Assembly: GCA_028287065.1 (NCBI GenBank)
Contig: JAQBQJ010000173.1
Coordinates: 1 to 41,576 of the forward strand
Source: Labilithrix sp.
GTDB taxonomy: Bacteria; Myxococcota_A; Polyangia; Polyangiales; Polyangiaceae
DNA: 41,576 nucleotides
Direction: 5' to 3'
Shown here one piece after another: positions 1-8,500 of this stretch. Every line of letters starts with the position of its first letter. The first letter of the stretch is position 1. Made by a program: the position numbers and the translations under genes. A model generated the notes under the pieces. The model ran no database searches. It saw only the letters and a list, made by a program, of their open reading frames with translations, and was not told the origin of the DNA.

Positions 1-181
1 GGACCCCTTCGCGAAGCTCAAGGCCGACGCGGCCGCGCGCAAGGCCGCCGCGAAGGACCGCGAGCGGACCGACAAGGAAGAGAAGGCCGCGGCGAAGGGT
101 CGTGAGGACGCGCGCGCGAAGACCGAGCGCGAGGTCGACGACGAGCTCGCCGCGTTGAAGAAGAAGATCCGCGGTCAGTAG
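1..181 (+). CDS. C-terminal fragment of a Lys/Glu/Ala-rich coiled-coil protein
   Basis: An open frame entering from the left edge runs for 59 residues to TAG at 179-181. The visible part is almost entirely Ala, Lys, Arg, Glu and Asp with no aromatic residue except one Phe near the edge. It ends ELAALKKKIRGQ, which suggests a long charged helix or coiled coil. Third codon positions are almost all G or C, as in the real genes nearby. No family can be named from this tail, and the start lies outside the window. The universal stress gene follows 54 bases downstream on the same strand. Confidence 0.6.
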   Translation, partial: DPFAKLKADAAARKAAAKDRERTDKEEKAAAKGREDARAKTEREVDDELAALKKKIRGQ

Positions 182-235
182 CGCTCAGCTCGTGCCCGCG
201 ACGCGCGTGGTTCGTGGCTTGCAGCTCGAACGGCC

Positions 236-697
236 ATGTACCCGTTTCGAAAGATCATGGTCGGGACGGACTTCGCGAGCACGTCCTCGGGCGCGCTCGA
301 CCTCGCGACCGGGCTCGCATACGAGTACGAGGCCGAGCTCGTCATCGCGCATGCGATCGAGATCCTCGTCCCGGCGTACCCGATCGCGCTCATGCCCGAG
401 GTCACCGAGATCGAGCGCAACGCGAAGCAGGCGCTCGATTCGATCGTGGAGCGCGTGCTGGCGGTGTGGCCGCGCGTGACGCCGAAGCTGCTCTGGGGAA
501 ACCCGGCGACGGCGGTCGTGCGGTATGCGGAGGACGAGCACGTCGACCTGCTGGTCGTCGGAACGCACGGCCGGCATGGCGCGTCACGTTGGCTTCTCGG
601 AAGCGTCGCCGAGAAGGTGACGAGAACGGCGCATGTGCCCGTTCTCACTGTTCATCCGGACGAAGGAGCGCGCGAGACCGCGCCTGCGCCGACCTGA
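236..697 (+). CDS. Universal stress protein, UspA family
   Basis: A 153-residue single-domain Usp, the usual length for the family. It opens with the beta-strand KIMVGTDFAS, whose Asp (residue 12) sits in the nucleotide pocket. It carries the ATP-binding signature G-2x-G-9x-G-S at residues 109-123 (GTHGRHGASRWLLGS), followed by the C-terminal strand VPVLTVH. Presence of the full glycine motif suggests the ATP-binding subclass rather than the non-binding UspA type. Usp proteins are cytoplasmic dimers induced by stress or starvation; which stress applies here cannot be seen. The gene appears monocistronic: a 126-base gap containing an inverted repeat separates it from the next gene. Confidence 0.93.
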   Translation: MYPFRKIMVGTDFASTSSGALDLATGLAYEYEAELVIAHAIEILVPAYPIALMPEVTEIERNAKQALDSIVERVLAVWPRVTPKLLWGNPATAVVRYAEDEHVDLLVVGTHGRHGASRWLLGSVAEKVTRTAHVPVLTVHPDEGARETAPAPT

Positions 698-766
698 CGG
701 TCGGGAAAGAACTTTTCCCCACCCCTCGCGTACTTCGCTTGGAATGATCATCGTGTCCCGACCGTC
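696..766. repeat. 11-bp perfect inverted repeat flanking a possible promoter region
   Basis: GACGGTCGGGA at 696-706 is the exact reverse complement of TCCCGACCGTC at 756-766, with 49 bases between. The left arm overlaps the stop codon of the universal stress gene. The spacer holds a second small hairpin (GGGAAA 703-708 with TTTCCC 714-719) and the palindrome TGATCA. It could be an operator pair or a terminator-like fold; there is no clear T run. Confidence 0.4.
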
Positions 767-823
767 GAAGGAAGCGCAGCCGCGTTCCGACGTAGTACTT
801 TCGAGAGACTCCGAGGAGGCCAC

Positions 824-1213
824 ATGACCGCGAGCCAGAAGATCGAATCGCTCACCAACAGCTATTACGGCTACGCCGTGTTCGGCGCCGCCGTGTCGCT
901 GTGGAACAACGGCATCGGCTTCTTCTCCCTGCTCGGGACAGCCGCGTCGTTCCTCTTCTCGGTCTTCCTCACGTGGTTCATCGGCCGGCGCCTGCTCGCG
1001 AAGTCGTCGCTCACGCGCATCGTCCTCGTCCTCCTCACAGGCATCTTCAGCGTGCTCGGCACGGTGGGCGTCGCGAAGATGGGCTGGACGTTCTTCCAGA
1101 CCATGTCGTTCTCGCTCCTCGTCTACGCCGGCTTCGCCAGCATCGGCGTCTACATGAATGTGAAGGCGTTCCGAGTTCTGACGGACTCGTCCGTGAAGGC
1201 GTACTTCAACTGA
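824..1213 (+). CDS. Small four-helix integral membrane protein, unknown family
   Basis: This 129-residue protein is mostly hydrophobic, with about four predicted membrane spans: around residues 15-38, 38-53, 65-82 and 90-112. Arg and Lys residues between them (GRRLLAKSS) fit a cytoplasmic loop. It has no cleavable signal peptide and no motif I recognise. The ATG at 824 has a strong ribosome site, GAGGAGG at 813-819, five bases upstream, which fixes the start. The gene converges on trpE with only 19 bases between stop codons, and a GC-rich hairpin lies in that gap. The small size and four helices would suit a membrane-stress or ion-flux accessory protein, but no function is supported. Confidence 0.8.
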   Translation: MTASQKIESLTNSYYGYAVFGAAVSLWNNGIGFFSLLGTAASFLFSVFLTWFIGRRLLAKSSLTRIVLVLLTGIFSVLGTVGVAKMGWTFFQTMSFSLLVYAGFASIGVYMNVKAFRVLTDSSVKAYFN

Positions 1214-1222
1214 TCTCGGATG

Positions 1223-1243
1223 CCCCGGGGATTCATCCCGGGG
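1223..1243. terminator. GC-rich hairpin between convergent genes
   Basis: CCCCGGG at 1223-1229 pairs with CCCGGGG at 1237-1243 around a seven-base loop. The hairpin sits between the stop of the membrane protein (1213) and overlaps the trpE stop codon (1233-1235). No T run follows on either strand, so it may halt or protect both transcripts rather than act as a classical intrinsic terminator. Confidence 0.45.
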
Positions 1244-2741
1244 AGGGGTGTGGAGCGGCCTCGATTGCACATAGGACCGCCCGCGCCTTCGTTCGCGTCT
1301 CGTCGGCTTCGGCCTGGGGATCGCTCGCCTCCACGATCCCCGCGCCGGCCGTGACCTCGAACGTGTCGCCCTTCTCGACCATCGTGCGGATGGCGATCGC
1401 GAAATCGAGATCCGACGTCGTCGCGACGTAGCCGATCGCGCCTCCGTAGATCCCGCGCGGGCGCGCCTCGAGCTCGCGGATGATCTGCATGGCGCGGACC
1501 TTCGGCGCTCCCGAGAGCGTACCTGCCGGGAACGCCGCGCGAACGACCTCGAGCGGCGGCGTGGTGCGCGGCACCTTGCCTTGCACCTCGCTGACGATGT
1601 GCATCACGTGCGAGTAGCGCTCGATCTCCATGCGCTTGACGAGGTCGACCGAGCCGATCTCCGCGACGCGGCCCACGTCGTTGCGGCCGAGATCGATGAG
1701 CATCACGTGCTCGGCGCGCTCCTTCGGATCGGCGAGCAGCTCCTTCTCGAGCGCGAGGTCCTCTTCGGGCGTCTTCCCGCGGCGTCGCGTGCCCGCGAGC
1801 GGGCGGACCGTCATCGTGCCGTCCTCGAGGCGCACCATCGTCTCGGGGCTCGCGCCGGCGATGCGCGTTCGATGCGTCTCGCCCGGAGCGGGCGGTAGAT
1901 CGAGGAAGTACATGTACGGCGACGGATTGAGCAGCCGCATCGCGCGGTAGACGTCGAACGCGTCACGCCCCGCGCGCGGAACCGAGAACGTGCGCGCGAG
2001 CACGATCTGGAACGCATCGCCCGCGGCGATGTACTCCTGCGCGCGGCGAACGCGCTGCTTGTAGGCCTCGTCGTCGAGGTTCACGGAGACGTCGCTCGGG
2101 ATGCGCGAGCGATCGGGCGGCGCGAGCCTCGAGAGGCGCGGCGTGCGCGACAGATCGTCGAGCGCGCGATCGATCGCTTCGTCGTCGATCGCCGCGATGG
2201 TCACCGTCTGCGCGAGCGCATCGAACACGACGATCGTCGCGCCGCCGAGGAATCGCGCGAGCGGCAGGAAGTGCTTGTCCCAGGTCGCTCGATCGCCGGG
2301 CGGCACCTTCTCGATGAGGTGCACGACGTCCCATGCGAGGTAGCCGACGTGCGCCGCCGCGAAGCGCGCCGCCTGATTTCCTCGCCGGGCCTCTTCGCCC
2401 TCGGAGCCGCCGAGCGGGCGGAACAGCGGCTCGATCGCGCGGAGCGCATCCTGCGCGTCGGCGAGCGACAGCGATCCGGGGAGCCCCTCGCCGGGGAGGC
2501 TCACCGGCGGCGGCATCGATCCCGGACGCGCGCCCGAGCCAGGCCGGAGCTTCCATCCGGTGCGATCGAGGATGGCCTCGTACCAGGGCCGGTAGCCGAG
2601 GATCGAGAAGCGACCCCAGCGCTCGCCGCCGACGACGCTCTCGAGCAGGAACGAAGCGCCTTCGGGATCGGCCTCGCGTAGCGCCGCGTACGCGCGGACC
2701 GGCGTGAGCCCGTCGGCGACGAGCGTGCGCGTCGCGATCAC
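1233..2741 (-). CDS. trpE: Anthranilate synthase component I (TrpE)
   Basis: A 502-residue chorismate-utilising enzyme of normal TrpE length. Component I, with a TrpG glutaminase, converts chorismate and glutamine to anthranilate. The N-terminal region holds LLES at residues 32-35, the tryptophan feedback-site motif, so the enzyme is probably Trp-inhibited. The catalytic half has NPSPYMYF (272-279), PLAGTRRRG (314-322), [12 protein letters not shown] (348-359), [11 protein letters not shown] (404-414) and [10 protein letters not shown] (466-475). Ala in PLAGT, where PabB enzymes commonly have Lys, favours TrpE over aminodeoxychorismate synthase. The GTG start at 2741 overlaps the stop of the upstream Kal-Kce gene (GTGA), indicating translational coupling. 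No trpG, trpD or trpC is in the window, so the glutaminase partner lies elsewhere. A longer reading of the frame upstream runs antisense to known protein sequence and is rejected. Confidence 0.95.
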   Translation of the reverse strand: MIATRTLVADGLTPVRAYAALREADPEGASFLLESVVGGERWGRFSILGYRPWYEAILDRTGWKLRPGSGARPGSMPPPVSLPGEGLPGSLSLADAQDALRAIEPLFRPLGGSEGEEARRGNQAARFAAAHVGYLAWDVVHLIEKVPPGDRATWDKHFLPLARFLGGATIVVFDALAQTVTIAAIDDEAIDRALDDLSRTPRLSRLAPPDRSRIPSDVSVNLDDEAYKQRVRRAQEYIAAGDAFQIVLARTFSVPRAGRDAFDVYRAMRLLNPSPYMYFLDLPPAPGETHRTRIAGASPETMVRLEDGTMTVRPLAGTRRRGKTPEEDLALEKELLADPKERAEHVMLIDLGRNDVGRVAEIGSVDLVKRMEIERYSHVMHIVSEVQGKVPRTTPPLEVVRAAFPAGTLSGAPKVRAMQIIRELEARPRGIYGGAIGYVATTSDLDFAIAIRTMVEKGDTFEVTAGAGIVEASDPQAEADETRTKARAVLCAIEAAPHPSPG

Positions 2742-4069
2742 GCGGAGGCCTTGGCGAGGAGGATCGCGCGGGCGCGCGCGGGATCGACGGGCGTACGACC
2801 GATGCTGCGTGCATAGGCGGCGGCGCGCGCGACGAGCGGCGCGCTGCCTTCGGAGAGGACGCCCTTGGAGAGGTAGATGTTGTCCTCGAGCCCGACGCGC
2901 GCGTGACCGCCGAGGCGCATCGCGAGCTCGGTCATCGGCTGCTGATGACGCCCGACCGCCGCGACCGCCCAGGATGCGTCGTCGGGGATGAGCGAGGCCA
3001 TGAAGCGCACGTTGCGCTCGCTGGCGCCGAGGCCGCCGGGCACGCCGAGGACGAACTGGAAGTGGAGCGGACGCTTGACGATGCCCTTCTCGGCGAGCGC
3101 GATCGCCTCCTCGACGTGGCCGACCTCGTAGCACTCGAGCTCTGCGATCGCGCCGGACGCGTTGAGGCGCTGGGCGATCTCCTTGATCTGCGGGCGCGTG
3201 TTGATGAAGACGTCGTCGCCGAAGTTGAGCGAGCCGCAGTTCAACGTGGCCATCTCGGGGTTGCACGCGAGCGGACCGACGCGCTCCTCGATCGACATGC
3301 CGACCGCGCCGCCGGTCGTCACCTGGATGATGCAGTCCGTCTTCTGGCGGATGCGCTCGATGGCCTCGCCGAAGCGCTCCTTCGACTGCGTGCTCGTGCC
3401 GTCGTCGTTGCGGACGTGGAGATGGATGACGGCGACCCCCGCCTCGCGGCAGCGCGCGGCCTCGTCGGCGATCTCCTGCGGCGTGATCGGGAGGTAGGGC
3501 GTCTGCTCGCGGGTGATCTCGGCGCCGACGATCGCCGCGGTGAGGATCACCTCGGGCGCATGCTTCTCGAGCGTGGGGAGCGTGCGCGGGCCTCCGCCTT
3601 CGGACTGCGGCGTGACGACCGCTCCCGGCGCGGGCGGCTGGCCGGCGGGCAGCGCGGTCACGTACAGGCCCTTCGGCTTGCGCTGCATCTCCTTCGGCGT
3701 GACGCACGTGCCGATGGCGCGACACACGACGACGGGATCGGGCAGCACGTCGGCGGCGCTCGGAGCCATGCCGCGCTCGCGCACGTTGGCGATCACCTTG
3801 CGGGCCTCGAAGCGGATCTTGCGGCTGGTCGTTCCGATGGCGACGAGCTCGCCGGTCGCCTCGATGTAGTCGCCGGAGAAGACGGGCGCGAGGAACTCGA
3901 CGTTCTCGTAGGCGCGGAAGAGGCCCTCGTCGCCGTCGAGCCGGATGAGCAGCTCGGTCGCGACGTCACCGAAGAGAGCGAGCATTCGCGCGCCGTCGAC
4001 GAGCTCCCCGGCGTAATGCGCGTCGTGAGCACCCATCCGGAGGCGGACCGTGACCTTCGTGCCGATCAT
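2738..4069 (-). CDS. kal-kce: Fused 3-aminobutyryl-CoA ammonia-lyase / 3-keto-5-aminohexanoate cleavage enzyme
   Basis: This 443-residue protein joins two enzymes of the lysine-fermentation route. Residues 1-135 match the hotdog-fold Kal family ([55 protein letters not shown]). Kal removes ammonia from 3-aminobutyryl-CoA to give crotonyl-CoA. After a Pro/Gly-rich linker (about 141-165), residues 172-443 form a DUF849/BKACE enzyme. This Kce half condenses 3-keto-5-aminohexanoate with acetyl-CoA to 3-aminobutyryl-CoA and acetoacetate. The zinc ligands appear as HLH at 216-218 plus E395, and E184, R391 and D396 fall at spacings that match characterised Kce. The two halves thus catalyse consecutive steps. 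ATG 4069 opens the hotdog domain; no strong ribosome site is visible. It lies upstream of trpE with a four-base overlap. BKACE enzymes vary in substrate; the Kal fusion is what points to the lysine intermediate. Confidence 0.9.
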   Translation of the reverse strand: MIGTKVTVRLRMGAHDAHYAGELVDGARMLALFGDVATELLIRLDGDEGLFRAYENVEFLAPVFSGDYIEATGELVAIGTTSRKIRFEARKVIANVRERGMAPSAADVLPDPVVVCRAIGTCVTPKEMQRKPKGLYVTALPAGQPPAPGAVVTPQSEGGGPRTLPTLEKHAPEVILTAAIVGAEITREQTPYLPITPQEIADEAARCREAGVAVIHLHVRNDDGTSTQSKERFGEAIERIRQKTDCIIQVTTGGAVGMSIEERVGPLACNPEMATLNCGSLNFGDDVFINTRPQIKEIAQRLNASGAIAELECYEVGHVEEAIALAEKGIVKRPLHFQFVLGVPGGLGASERNVRFMASLIPDDASWAVAAVGRHQQPMTELAMRLGGHARVGLEDNIYLSKGVLSEGSAPLVARAAAYARSIGRTPVDPARARAILLAKASA

Positions 4070-4123
4070 GAGAGCCTTCGTACCACGGCTGACGAGGCCA
4101 AATAAGGGCCGTAGGATGGTGGG

Positions 4124-4948
4124 ATGACCATCCGGCTGCACAGCGGGGCTTTCTCTCTCGCATCCGGCTCCTGCGTCGCAGCCTTGGTCGCGATCGCGTG
4201 CGGAAGCTTCTCTGCGTCGGAGCCCGTGGGGGACCCCGACGGCGGGTCGACGTCCGACGCCGGAAACGTGCCCGGGGCGGAGGGGGGGAGCGGGGCCGAC
4301 GGAACGACGGCCGCGCGGTACTGCGACGGCCGAGCCGGAGCCGCGTTCTGCGCGGATTTCGACGGGCCGACCGTCCTGACGGAGTGGGATCAGCAGATGG
4401 AAACCGGAGCCGGCGTGCTGAGCGCGATTTCGTCGGAGCGGTCCGCACCCAACGCGCTCCACGCGACGACGCCGGCGGTGATCGCGGGCGCGACGCCAGC
4501 GTCGGCGCTGGTCGCGAAGCGAGTGCAGGGCGACGTCGCGACGTTGTCGCTCGCCTTCGACATCGGCGCGACGAAGAGCTGCGCGACGAACGGCGACGCC
4601 GTGACCTACGTAGAGGTGATCACGTACGCCAGCGGAGGCGGCACGCTCGCGAACTTCTCGCTCCTGGAGACGAAGTCGGGCCTGAAGATGTTCGTCAAGG
4701 ACGGGATGAACGAGTACACCGACCTCACTCCGCTTCCGAACACACGGGAGTGGACGCGGGTCACCGTCGAAGCTGCCGGGGGCATGCTCACGATCGCGTA
4801 CGACGGGCAACGAGCGGCCTCACCGATCCCCTTCACGTTCACCAGCGCTTCGTTCGACGTGCGCGTCGGCGTGAACGCCGGCGGTCCCAGCGCTTACACG
4901 CCGTGCGAGGCCGAGTACGACAACGTCGTCGTTCGTTTCGCACCGTGA
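4124..4948 (+). CDS. Predicted lipoprotein with a concanavalin-like domain
   Basis: The 274-residue product begins with a hydrophobic signal ending in the lipobox VAIAC (Cys at about residue 26). A Gly/Asp/Ser-rich linker follows (residues 32-65), typical of myxobacterial secreted lipoproteins. From about residue 66 the sequence has the look of a LamG/concanavalin-type beta sandwich: an opening CDG...FCADFDG, alternating strands such as LSLAFDIGA and [12 protein letters not shown], and a final pair near [10 protein letters not shown]...YDNVVVRF. Four Cys in the mature part may form disulphides. Such domains often bind sugars, but no catalytic residues are evident and the ligand is unknown. 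It is divergent from kal-kce with 54 bases between starts, and its stop is one base from the stop of the convergent gene at 4950. Confidence 0.7.
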   Translation: MTIRLHSGAFSLASGSCVAALVAIACGSFSASEPVGDPDGGSTSDAGNVPGAEGGSGADGTTAARYCDGRAGAAFCADFDGPTVLTEWDQQMETGAGVLSAISSERSAPNALHATTPAVIAGATPASALVAKRVQGDVATLSLAFDIGATKSCATNGDAVTYVEVITYASGGGTLANFSLLETKSGLKMFVKDGMNEYTDLTPLPNTREWTRVTVEAAGGMLTIAYDGQRAASPIPFTFTSASFDVRVGVNAGGPSAYTPCEAEYDNVVVRFAP

Positions 4949-4949
4949 G

Positions 4950-5684
4950 TCAGCGTGGCAGCGAGGTCGCGTCCGGCGCGCCGGCGACGTTCATGTCGAC
5001 GAGCACGTAGCGGAAGCGAGCTCTCGGTCCGCCGACAGCGGTCGTGAACGCGCGGATCGCCGTCGCCGGCAGGACCTGGCATCCGACTGCGGCAGGAGCG
5101 CCGCCCTCGCCTTGGTGGAAGAGCACGTCGGTGAGGCCGTCGGCGCGGTCCTCCGACGCGGCGCGCTCCTCGCTCGTGAGGACGCCGTCGTGATCCGTGT
5201 CGCGCCAGCCGGGCACCTTGCCGTCGCCGCGATAGCTCACCGCATACGAGGCCGCGCCGGCGATGGCGCGGTCGCGCCCCGCGACGTCGTACACGCCGGG
5301 ACGGATCATGCCGACGTCCGCGACGCGGTCGCCGTCGACGTCCGGCACGCCGGGCACGCCGCTGAGCTCGAACGGATGCGTGGAGGCAGGAAAGCGATCG
5401 GCGGTGCCGTCGGCGCGGAGCACGACGAGCGTGTCGTCGAAGGCGTGACGGTACGTCGTGGCGTGCGTCGCGCCGTCGAACGACAGGCCGCGAAGGCCGA
5501 GCACCGTCACGCTGCCGGGCGCGGCGGCCGCACCGTGCGCGTTCGCGAGCTCGGCGTACGTGCGATACGCGCCTGCGCCGAGCGCGGAGGGCGCGTCGAG
5601 CGCGACGTCGTCGCCGGCCTGCGCGGTGCAGGCGACGGCGCCGACGGCCACGAGGCCGTAGAAGAAGGAGAGGGAGCGGCGCAC
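4950..5684 (-). CDS. Predicted lipoprotein with an EF-hand-like loop, unknown function
   Basis: A 244-residue secreted protein. The N-terminus has a signal ending VGAVAC (Cys 19), a plausible lipobox. Mid-protein are DVDGDRVADVGMIRPGVY and DTDHDGVLTSEE, the second resembling a calcium-binding EF-hand or dockerin-type loop. The C-terminal part reads LFHQGEGG, VGCQVLP and RFRYVLVDM. That order of His, Gly-Cys-Gln and a closing strand loosely recalls small peptidoglycan-active or L,D-transpeptidase-like domains. I cannot confirm this, so no enzyme is assigned. The GTG start at 5684 has GGAGGT very close upstream (about 5687-5692), which is short spacing. It is divergent from uppS across about 214 bases. 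Confidence 0.65.
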   Translation of the reverse strand: MRRSLSFFYGLVAVGAVACTAQAGDDVALDAPSALGAGAYRTYAELANAHGAAAAPGSVTVLGLRGLSFDGATHATTYRHAFDDTLVVLRADGTADRFPASTHPFELSGVPGVPDVDGDRVADVGMIRPGVYDVAGRDRAIAGAASYAVSYRGDGKVPGWRDTDHDGVLTSEERAASEDRADGLTDVLFHQGEGGAPAAVGCQVLPATAIRAFTTAVGGPRARFRYVLVDMNVAGAPDATSLPR

Positions 5685-5898
5685 GGACCTCCGACACGCA
5701 CGGGCCGAGCCGGCGTCAAGGGTGGGGGTAAATGCCCGTAACTACGCCCAATCCCCCAGACCGTTAGCATGCTCACGAGTGAAGGTGGGGAAATGTGGGC
5801 TCAGGCTTGCGATCCACGTCCGCCCAGCGGTCGCGTTCCGCGTCCGAGCGGTCGAATGCGCGATCGCCGTCGGACGTCTTTGCGAGCGAAAGCCCATC

Positions 5899-6699
5899 AT
5901 GGTACCCAACGCCACCTCCGTGACTACGCTCGTCGAAGCGCGCAATCTTCCTTCCCACGTCGGCATCATCATGGACGGCAACGGACGCTGGGCTCAGCTC
6001 CGCGGCAGTCCGCGCGTCGAAGGGCACCGCGAAGGCTCGCGGGCCGTTCGTCGCATCGTCCGCGCCGCACGCCGTCTCGGCCTCAACGCCCTCACGCTCT
6101 ACGCATTCAGCGAGCAGAACTGGGAGCGTCCGGAAGAAGAGGTGGAGACGCTCATGCTCCTCCTCCGCGACTTCCTGCTGTCCGAGCGCGACGAGCTGCT
6201 GCACAACGGCATCCGCCTCAACGCCGTCGGCAACCTCGGTCGCCTGCCGGGCATCGTGCGCGCCGTCCTCGATCCGCTTCGCAAGGAGAGCGAGACGCAG
6301 GGCCAGATGACGCTCACGCTCGCGCTCAGCTACGGAGGTCGCGAAGAGATCGCGGACGCCGCGCGAGAGCTCGCCACCGACGTCGCGAACGGCAAGCTCC
6401 GTCCCGAAGACGTCACGGCCGAGGCCCTGCACGGCCGCATGCCGAGCCTTCGCGTCGGCGATCCCGATCTCGTCATCCGCACCGGCGGCGAGCGGCGCAT
6501 CTCGAACTTCCTCCTCTACGGCCTCGCGTACGCGGAGCTCCACTTCGCGGACGTGCTGTGGCCCGACTTCTCGGAGGCCGATCTCTACGACGCGATCGCG
6601 AGCTACCAGCGCCGCGAGCGCCGCTTCGGTCTCGTCGGCAAGCCGGCCGTTCCGCCGGCCGACGGCACGGCGCCTCCGGTCCTCCGCCTCGTGGGCTGA
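5899..6699 (+). CDS. uppS: Undecaprenyl diphosphate synthase (cis-prenyltransferase)
   Basis: A 266-residue cis-prenyltransferase that extends farnesyl diphosphate with isopentenyl units to C55-PP, the lipid carrier for peptidoglycan and other surface polymers. Visible family motifs are HVGIIMDGNGRWA (catalytic Asp at residue 26), GHREG, LTLYAFSEQNWERP, LTLALSYGGREEI and DLVIRTGGERRISNFLLY, followed by AELHFADVLWPDF. The ATG at 5899 is chosen because conserved sequence begins about 20 residues later and the frame upstream encodes Arg-rich, unconserved sequence. It heads a run with a lipoprotein protease and cdsA (gaps of 11 and 8 bases), so the genes are likely cotranscribed. uppS-cdsA linkage is common, usually with dxr and rseP, which are not here. 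Confidence 0.95.
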   Translation: MVPNATSVTTLVEARNLPSHVGIIMDGNGRWAQLRGSPRVEGHREGSRAVRRIVRAARRLGLNALTLYAFSEQNWERPEEEVETLMLLLRDFLLSERDELLHNGIRLNAVGNLGRLPGIVRAVLDPLRKESETQGQMTLTLALSYGGREEIADAARELATDVANGKLRPEDVTAEALHGRMPSLRVGDPDLVIRTGGERRISNFLLYGLAYAELHFADVLWPDFSEADLYDAIASYQRRERRFGLVGKPAVPPADGTAPPVLRLVG

Positions 6700-6710
6700 G
6701 GCTGATCGCG

Positions 6711-8492
6711 TTGAACGTGCGCGTCTTCGCTGTGCTGCTGCTGGCGTGTGCGGCGTGCGGCGCTCGAAGCGACGTCGTTCACCCCGGCGGCACCGCACGC
6801 GCAAGTAAACGTGCTCCTGTCGGTCCCGCCGCGCGTGATGCTCCGGCGCGCGCCTTGAACGTGCAGATCGCCTTCGCCGCCGGCCGCCTCCACGTGCGCG
6901 TGGCGGCGACCGGCTCGCCCGACGACGTCCGCTTCTGGAACCTCGGTCAGTCCGCGGTCGAGCGGCTCGAGGTCCGCGACGCGAACGAGCGCGGCGTGCC
7001 GTTCGCCATCGAAGGCAAGGTCCTCGACACTGGAGGCGGCCAGACCACGATCGTGGTCTCGTACGACGTCGTCGCGCCGCCCGGCCCGCCGCCCGTCACG
7101 TTCGAGACCGCCGACACGGCGCCCTCGACGGTGCACATCGACGAGGACGCGACGGCGCTGCAGCTCGAGCCCTCGCGCTTCCGCGCGGTCGGCGAGGACA
7201 TCGTGGCGGTCCCCGCGCAGCTCGAGCGCAAGCCGCTACCGATCGCGCTCGACGTGCGCGCGAGCGACGGCGCGCTCGTCGCGACGAGCTTCGGCATCGC
7301 GAAGGATCGCGTGACGCGCACGCTCCAGATCTCGGCGGGCACGCTGCGCCGCGGAGCGTTCCTCGCCGGCCCCGGCGGTCGCGCCGAGTTCGACGCGCCC
7401 GAGGGACACGACGAGGCCGCATGGCTCGGTTACCCGGCCTTCGATCCGCGCGCGGTCTCCGCGGAGGTCGCGGGCTTTCGCGGATTCCTCCACGAGTACT
7501 TCAAGGACTACGACCTCGAGCCCGCCACGCTCTTCTTCGCGGTCGACGCGCGTCCGCGCGGACACTTCCGCGTGCTGCGTCGTGCGTCGGGCGTGCTCGT
7601 CACGCTCGGCAGCGATCCCTACGACGCATCGATGCGCGTGTGGGTCGCGCACGAGCTCGTGCACGCGTGGATCGGCGAGCGCGTGTGGCTCGGCGAGATC
7701 GACCAGGTGCGTCCTCGCGAGGCGGAGACGTCGTGGTTCCACGAGGGCGTCACGCGCTGGATCGCGCGCGAGCAGCTCTCGCGCGCCGGGCTGCTCGTGT
7801 CCGACGAGTACGCGCACGAGGTGAATCGGCTGCTCGCGATCGTCGCGACGTCGCGTCATGCGTCGCGTCCGCTGAAGGACCTCGCCGCCGATCGCGCCGT
7901 CACCGGCGTCGCTGCCTTGCTCGTCGCACGTGGCGCGCTCCTCGCGACGCTCGAAGACGCACGCATCCGCGAAGCCTCGCACGGCGCGCGCTCGTTCGAC
8001 GACGTCGTGCGCGGCCTCGCGACGCTCGCCGGCGAGCGCCGCGGGCCGCTCCCGGAGAGCGCGCCCTACGATGCGGTCGTCGCCGAGCTCGGCGAGGCAC
8101 GCGCGAAGGAGGACTTCGACGACGTGCTCACGTTCGGGCGGCGGACGAGGCTCCCCGACAACGCGCTCGGCCCTTGCTTCGAGTCGCGTGAGGTCGCGTA
8201 CGACGTCTACGACGCGGGCTTCGACGTCGTCGCGTCGCGCGCCGCGCACGCGATCGTCGGCGTCGACCCGAAGGGACCCGCCGCGCTCGCCGGGCTCCGC
8301 GATCGCGACGTGCTCGTCTCCGTCGAGGTCCCCGAGCGCGCGGAGCAGACGGCGAAGATCGAGGTCGAACGGAGCGGGAAGCGCGTCGTCGTCTCGTACC
8401 GTCCGACATCGGGCACGAAGCGCGGGCAGGGGTTCCGTCGAAAGCCTGCGCTGACCGAAGAGGCCTGCAAGAAGCTCGCGCTCCGCCGCTGA
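6711..8492 (+). CDS. M61-like zinc metallopeptidase lipoprotein with C-terminal PDZ domain
   Basis: A 593-residue predicted lipoprotein. The N-terminal signal ends LLAC (Cys 13), then comes a low-complexity stretch and a beta-rich domain to about residue 230. The catalytic gluzincin site is HELVH (residues 314-318) with a downstream Glu in WFHEGVTRW (E345), the HEXXH-plus-Glu arrangement of M1/M61 peptidases. The C-terminal part (about 500-580) has GPAALAGLRDRDVLVSV, a PDZ-type strand and loop. N-terminal beta domain, catalytic domain and PDZ is the M61 (glycyl aminopeptidase-like) order, and the length fits. The TTG start at 6711 is preferred because GAGG (6698-6701) sits nine bases upstream; GTG at 6717 is a good alternative that also gives a compact signal peptide. 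Its place between uppS and cdsA suggests a periplasmic envelope role. The substrate is unknown. Confidence 0.82.
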   Translation: MNVRVFAVLLLACAACGARSDVVHPGGTARASKRAPVGPAARDAPARALNVQIAFAAGRLHVRVAATGSPDDVRFWNLGQSAVERLEVRDANERGVPFAIEGKVLDTGGGQTTIVVSYDVVAPPGPPPVTFETADTAPSTVHIDEDATALQLEPSRFRAVGEDIVAVPAQLERKPLPIALDVRASDGALVATSFGIAKDRVTRTLQISAGTLRRGAFLAGPGGRAEFDAPEGHDEAAWLGYPAFDPRAVSAEVAGFRGFLHEYFKDYDLEPATLFFAVDARPRGHFRVLRRASGVLVTLGSDPYDASMRVWVAHELVHAWIGERVWLGEIDQVRPREAETSWFHEGVTRWIAREQLSRAGLLVSDEYAHEVNRLLAIVATSRHASRPLKDLAADRAVTGVAALLVARGALLATLEDARIREASHGARSFDDVVRGLATLAGERRGPLPESAPYDAVVAELGEARAKEDFDDVLTFGRRTRLPDNALGPCFESREVAYDVYDAGFDVVASRAAHAIVGVDPKGPAALAGLRDRDVLVSVEVPERAEQTAKIEVERSGKRVVVSYRPTSGTKRGQGFRRKPALTEEACKKLALRR

Positions 8493-8500
8493 GGTCAGCG

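Noticed and set aside
2742-3725. Upstream extension of the trpE reading frame to 830 residues
   Set aside because: The extra part is an Arg/Ala-rich shadow of the Kal-Kce gene; TrpE homology begins at the GTG at 2741.
2903-4105. 400-codon plus-strand open frame
   Set aside because: It is antisense to the Kal-Kce gene, whose protein is clearly conserved; composition (Asp/Arg/Leu/Ala) is typical of high-GC shadows.
5722-5898. N-terminal extension of uppS to 325 residues
   Set aside because: The added residues are unconserved and no ribosome site supports the earlier start; enzyme length fits ATG 5899.
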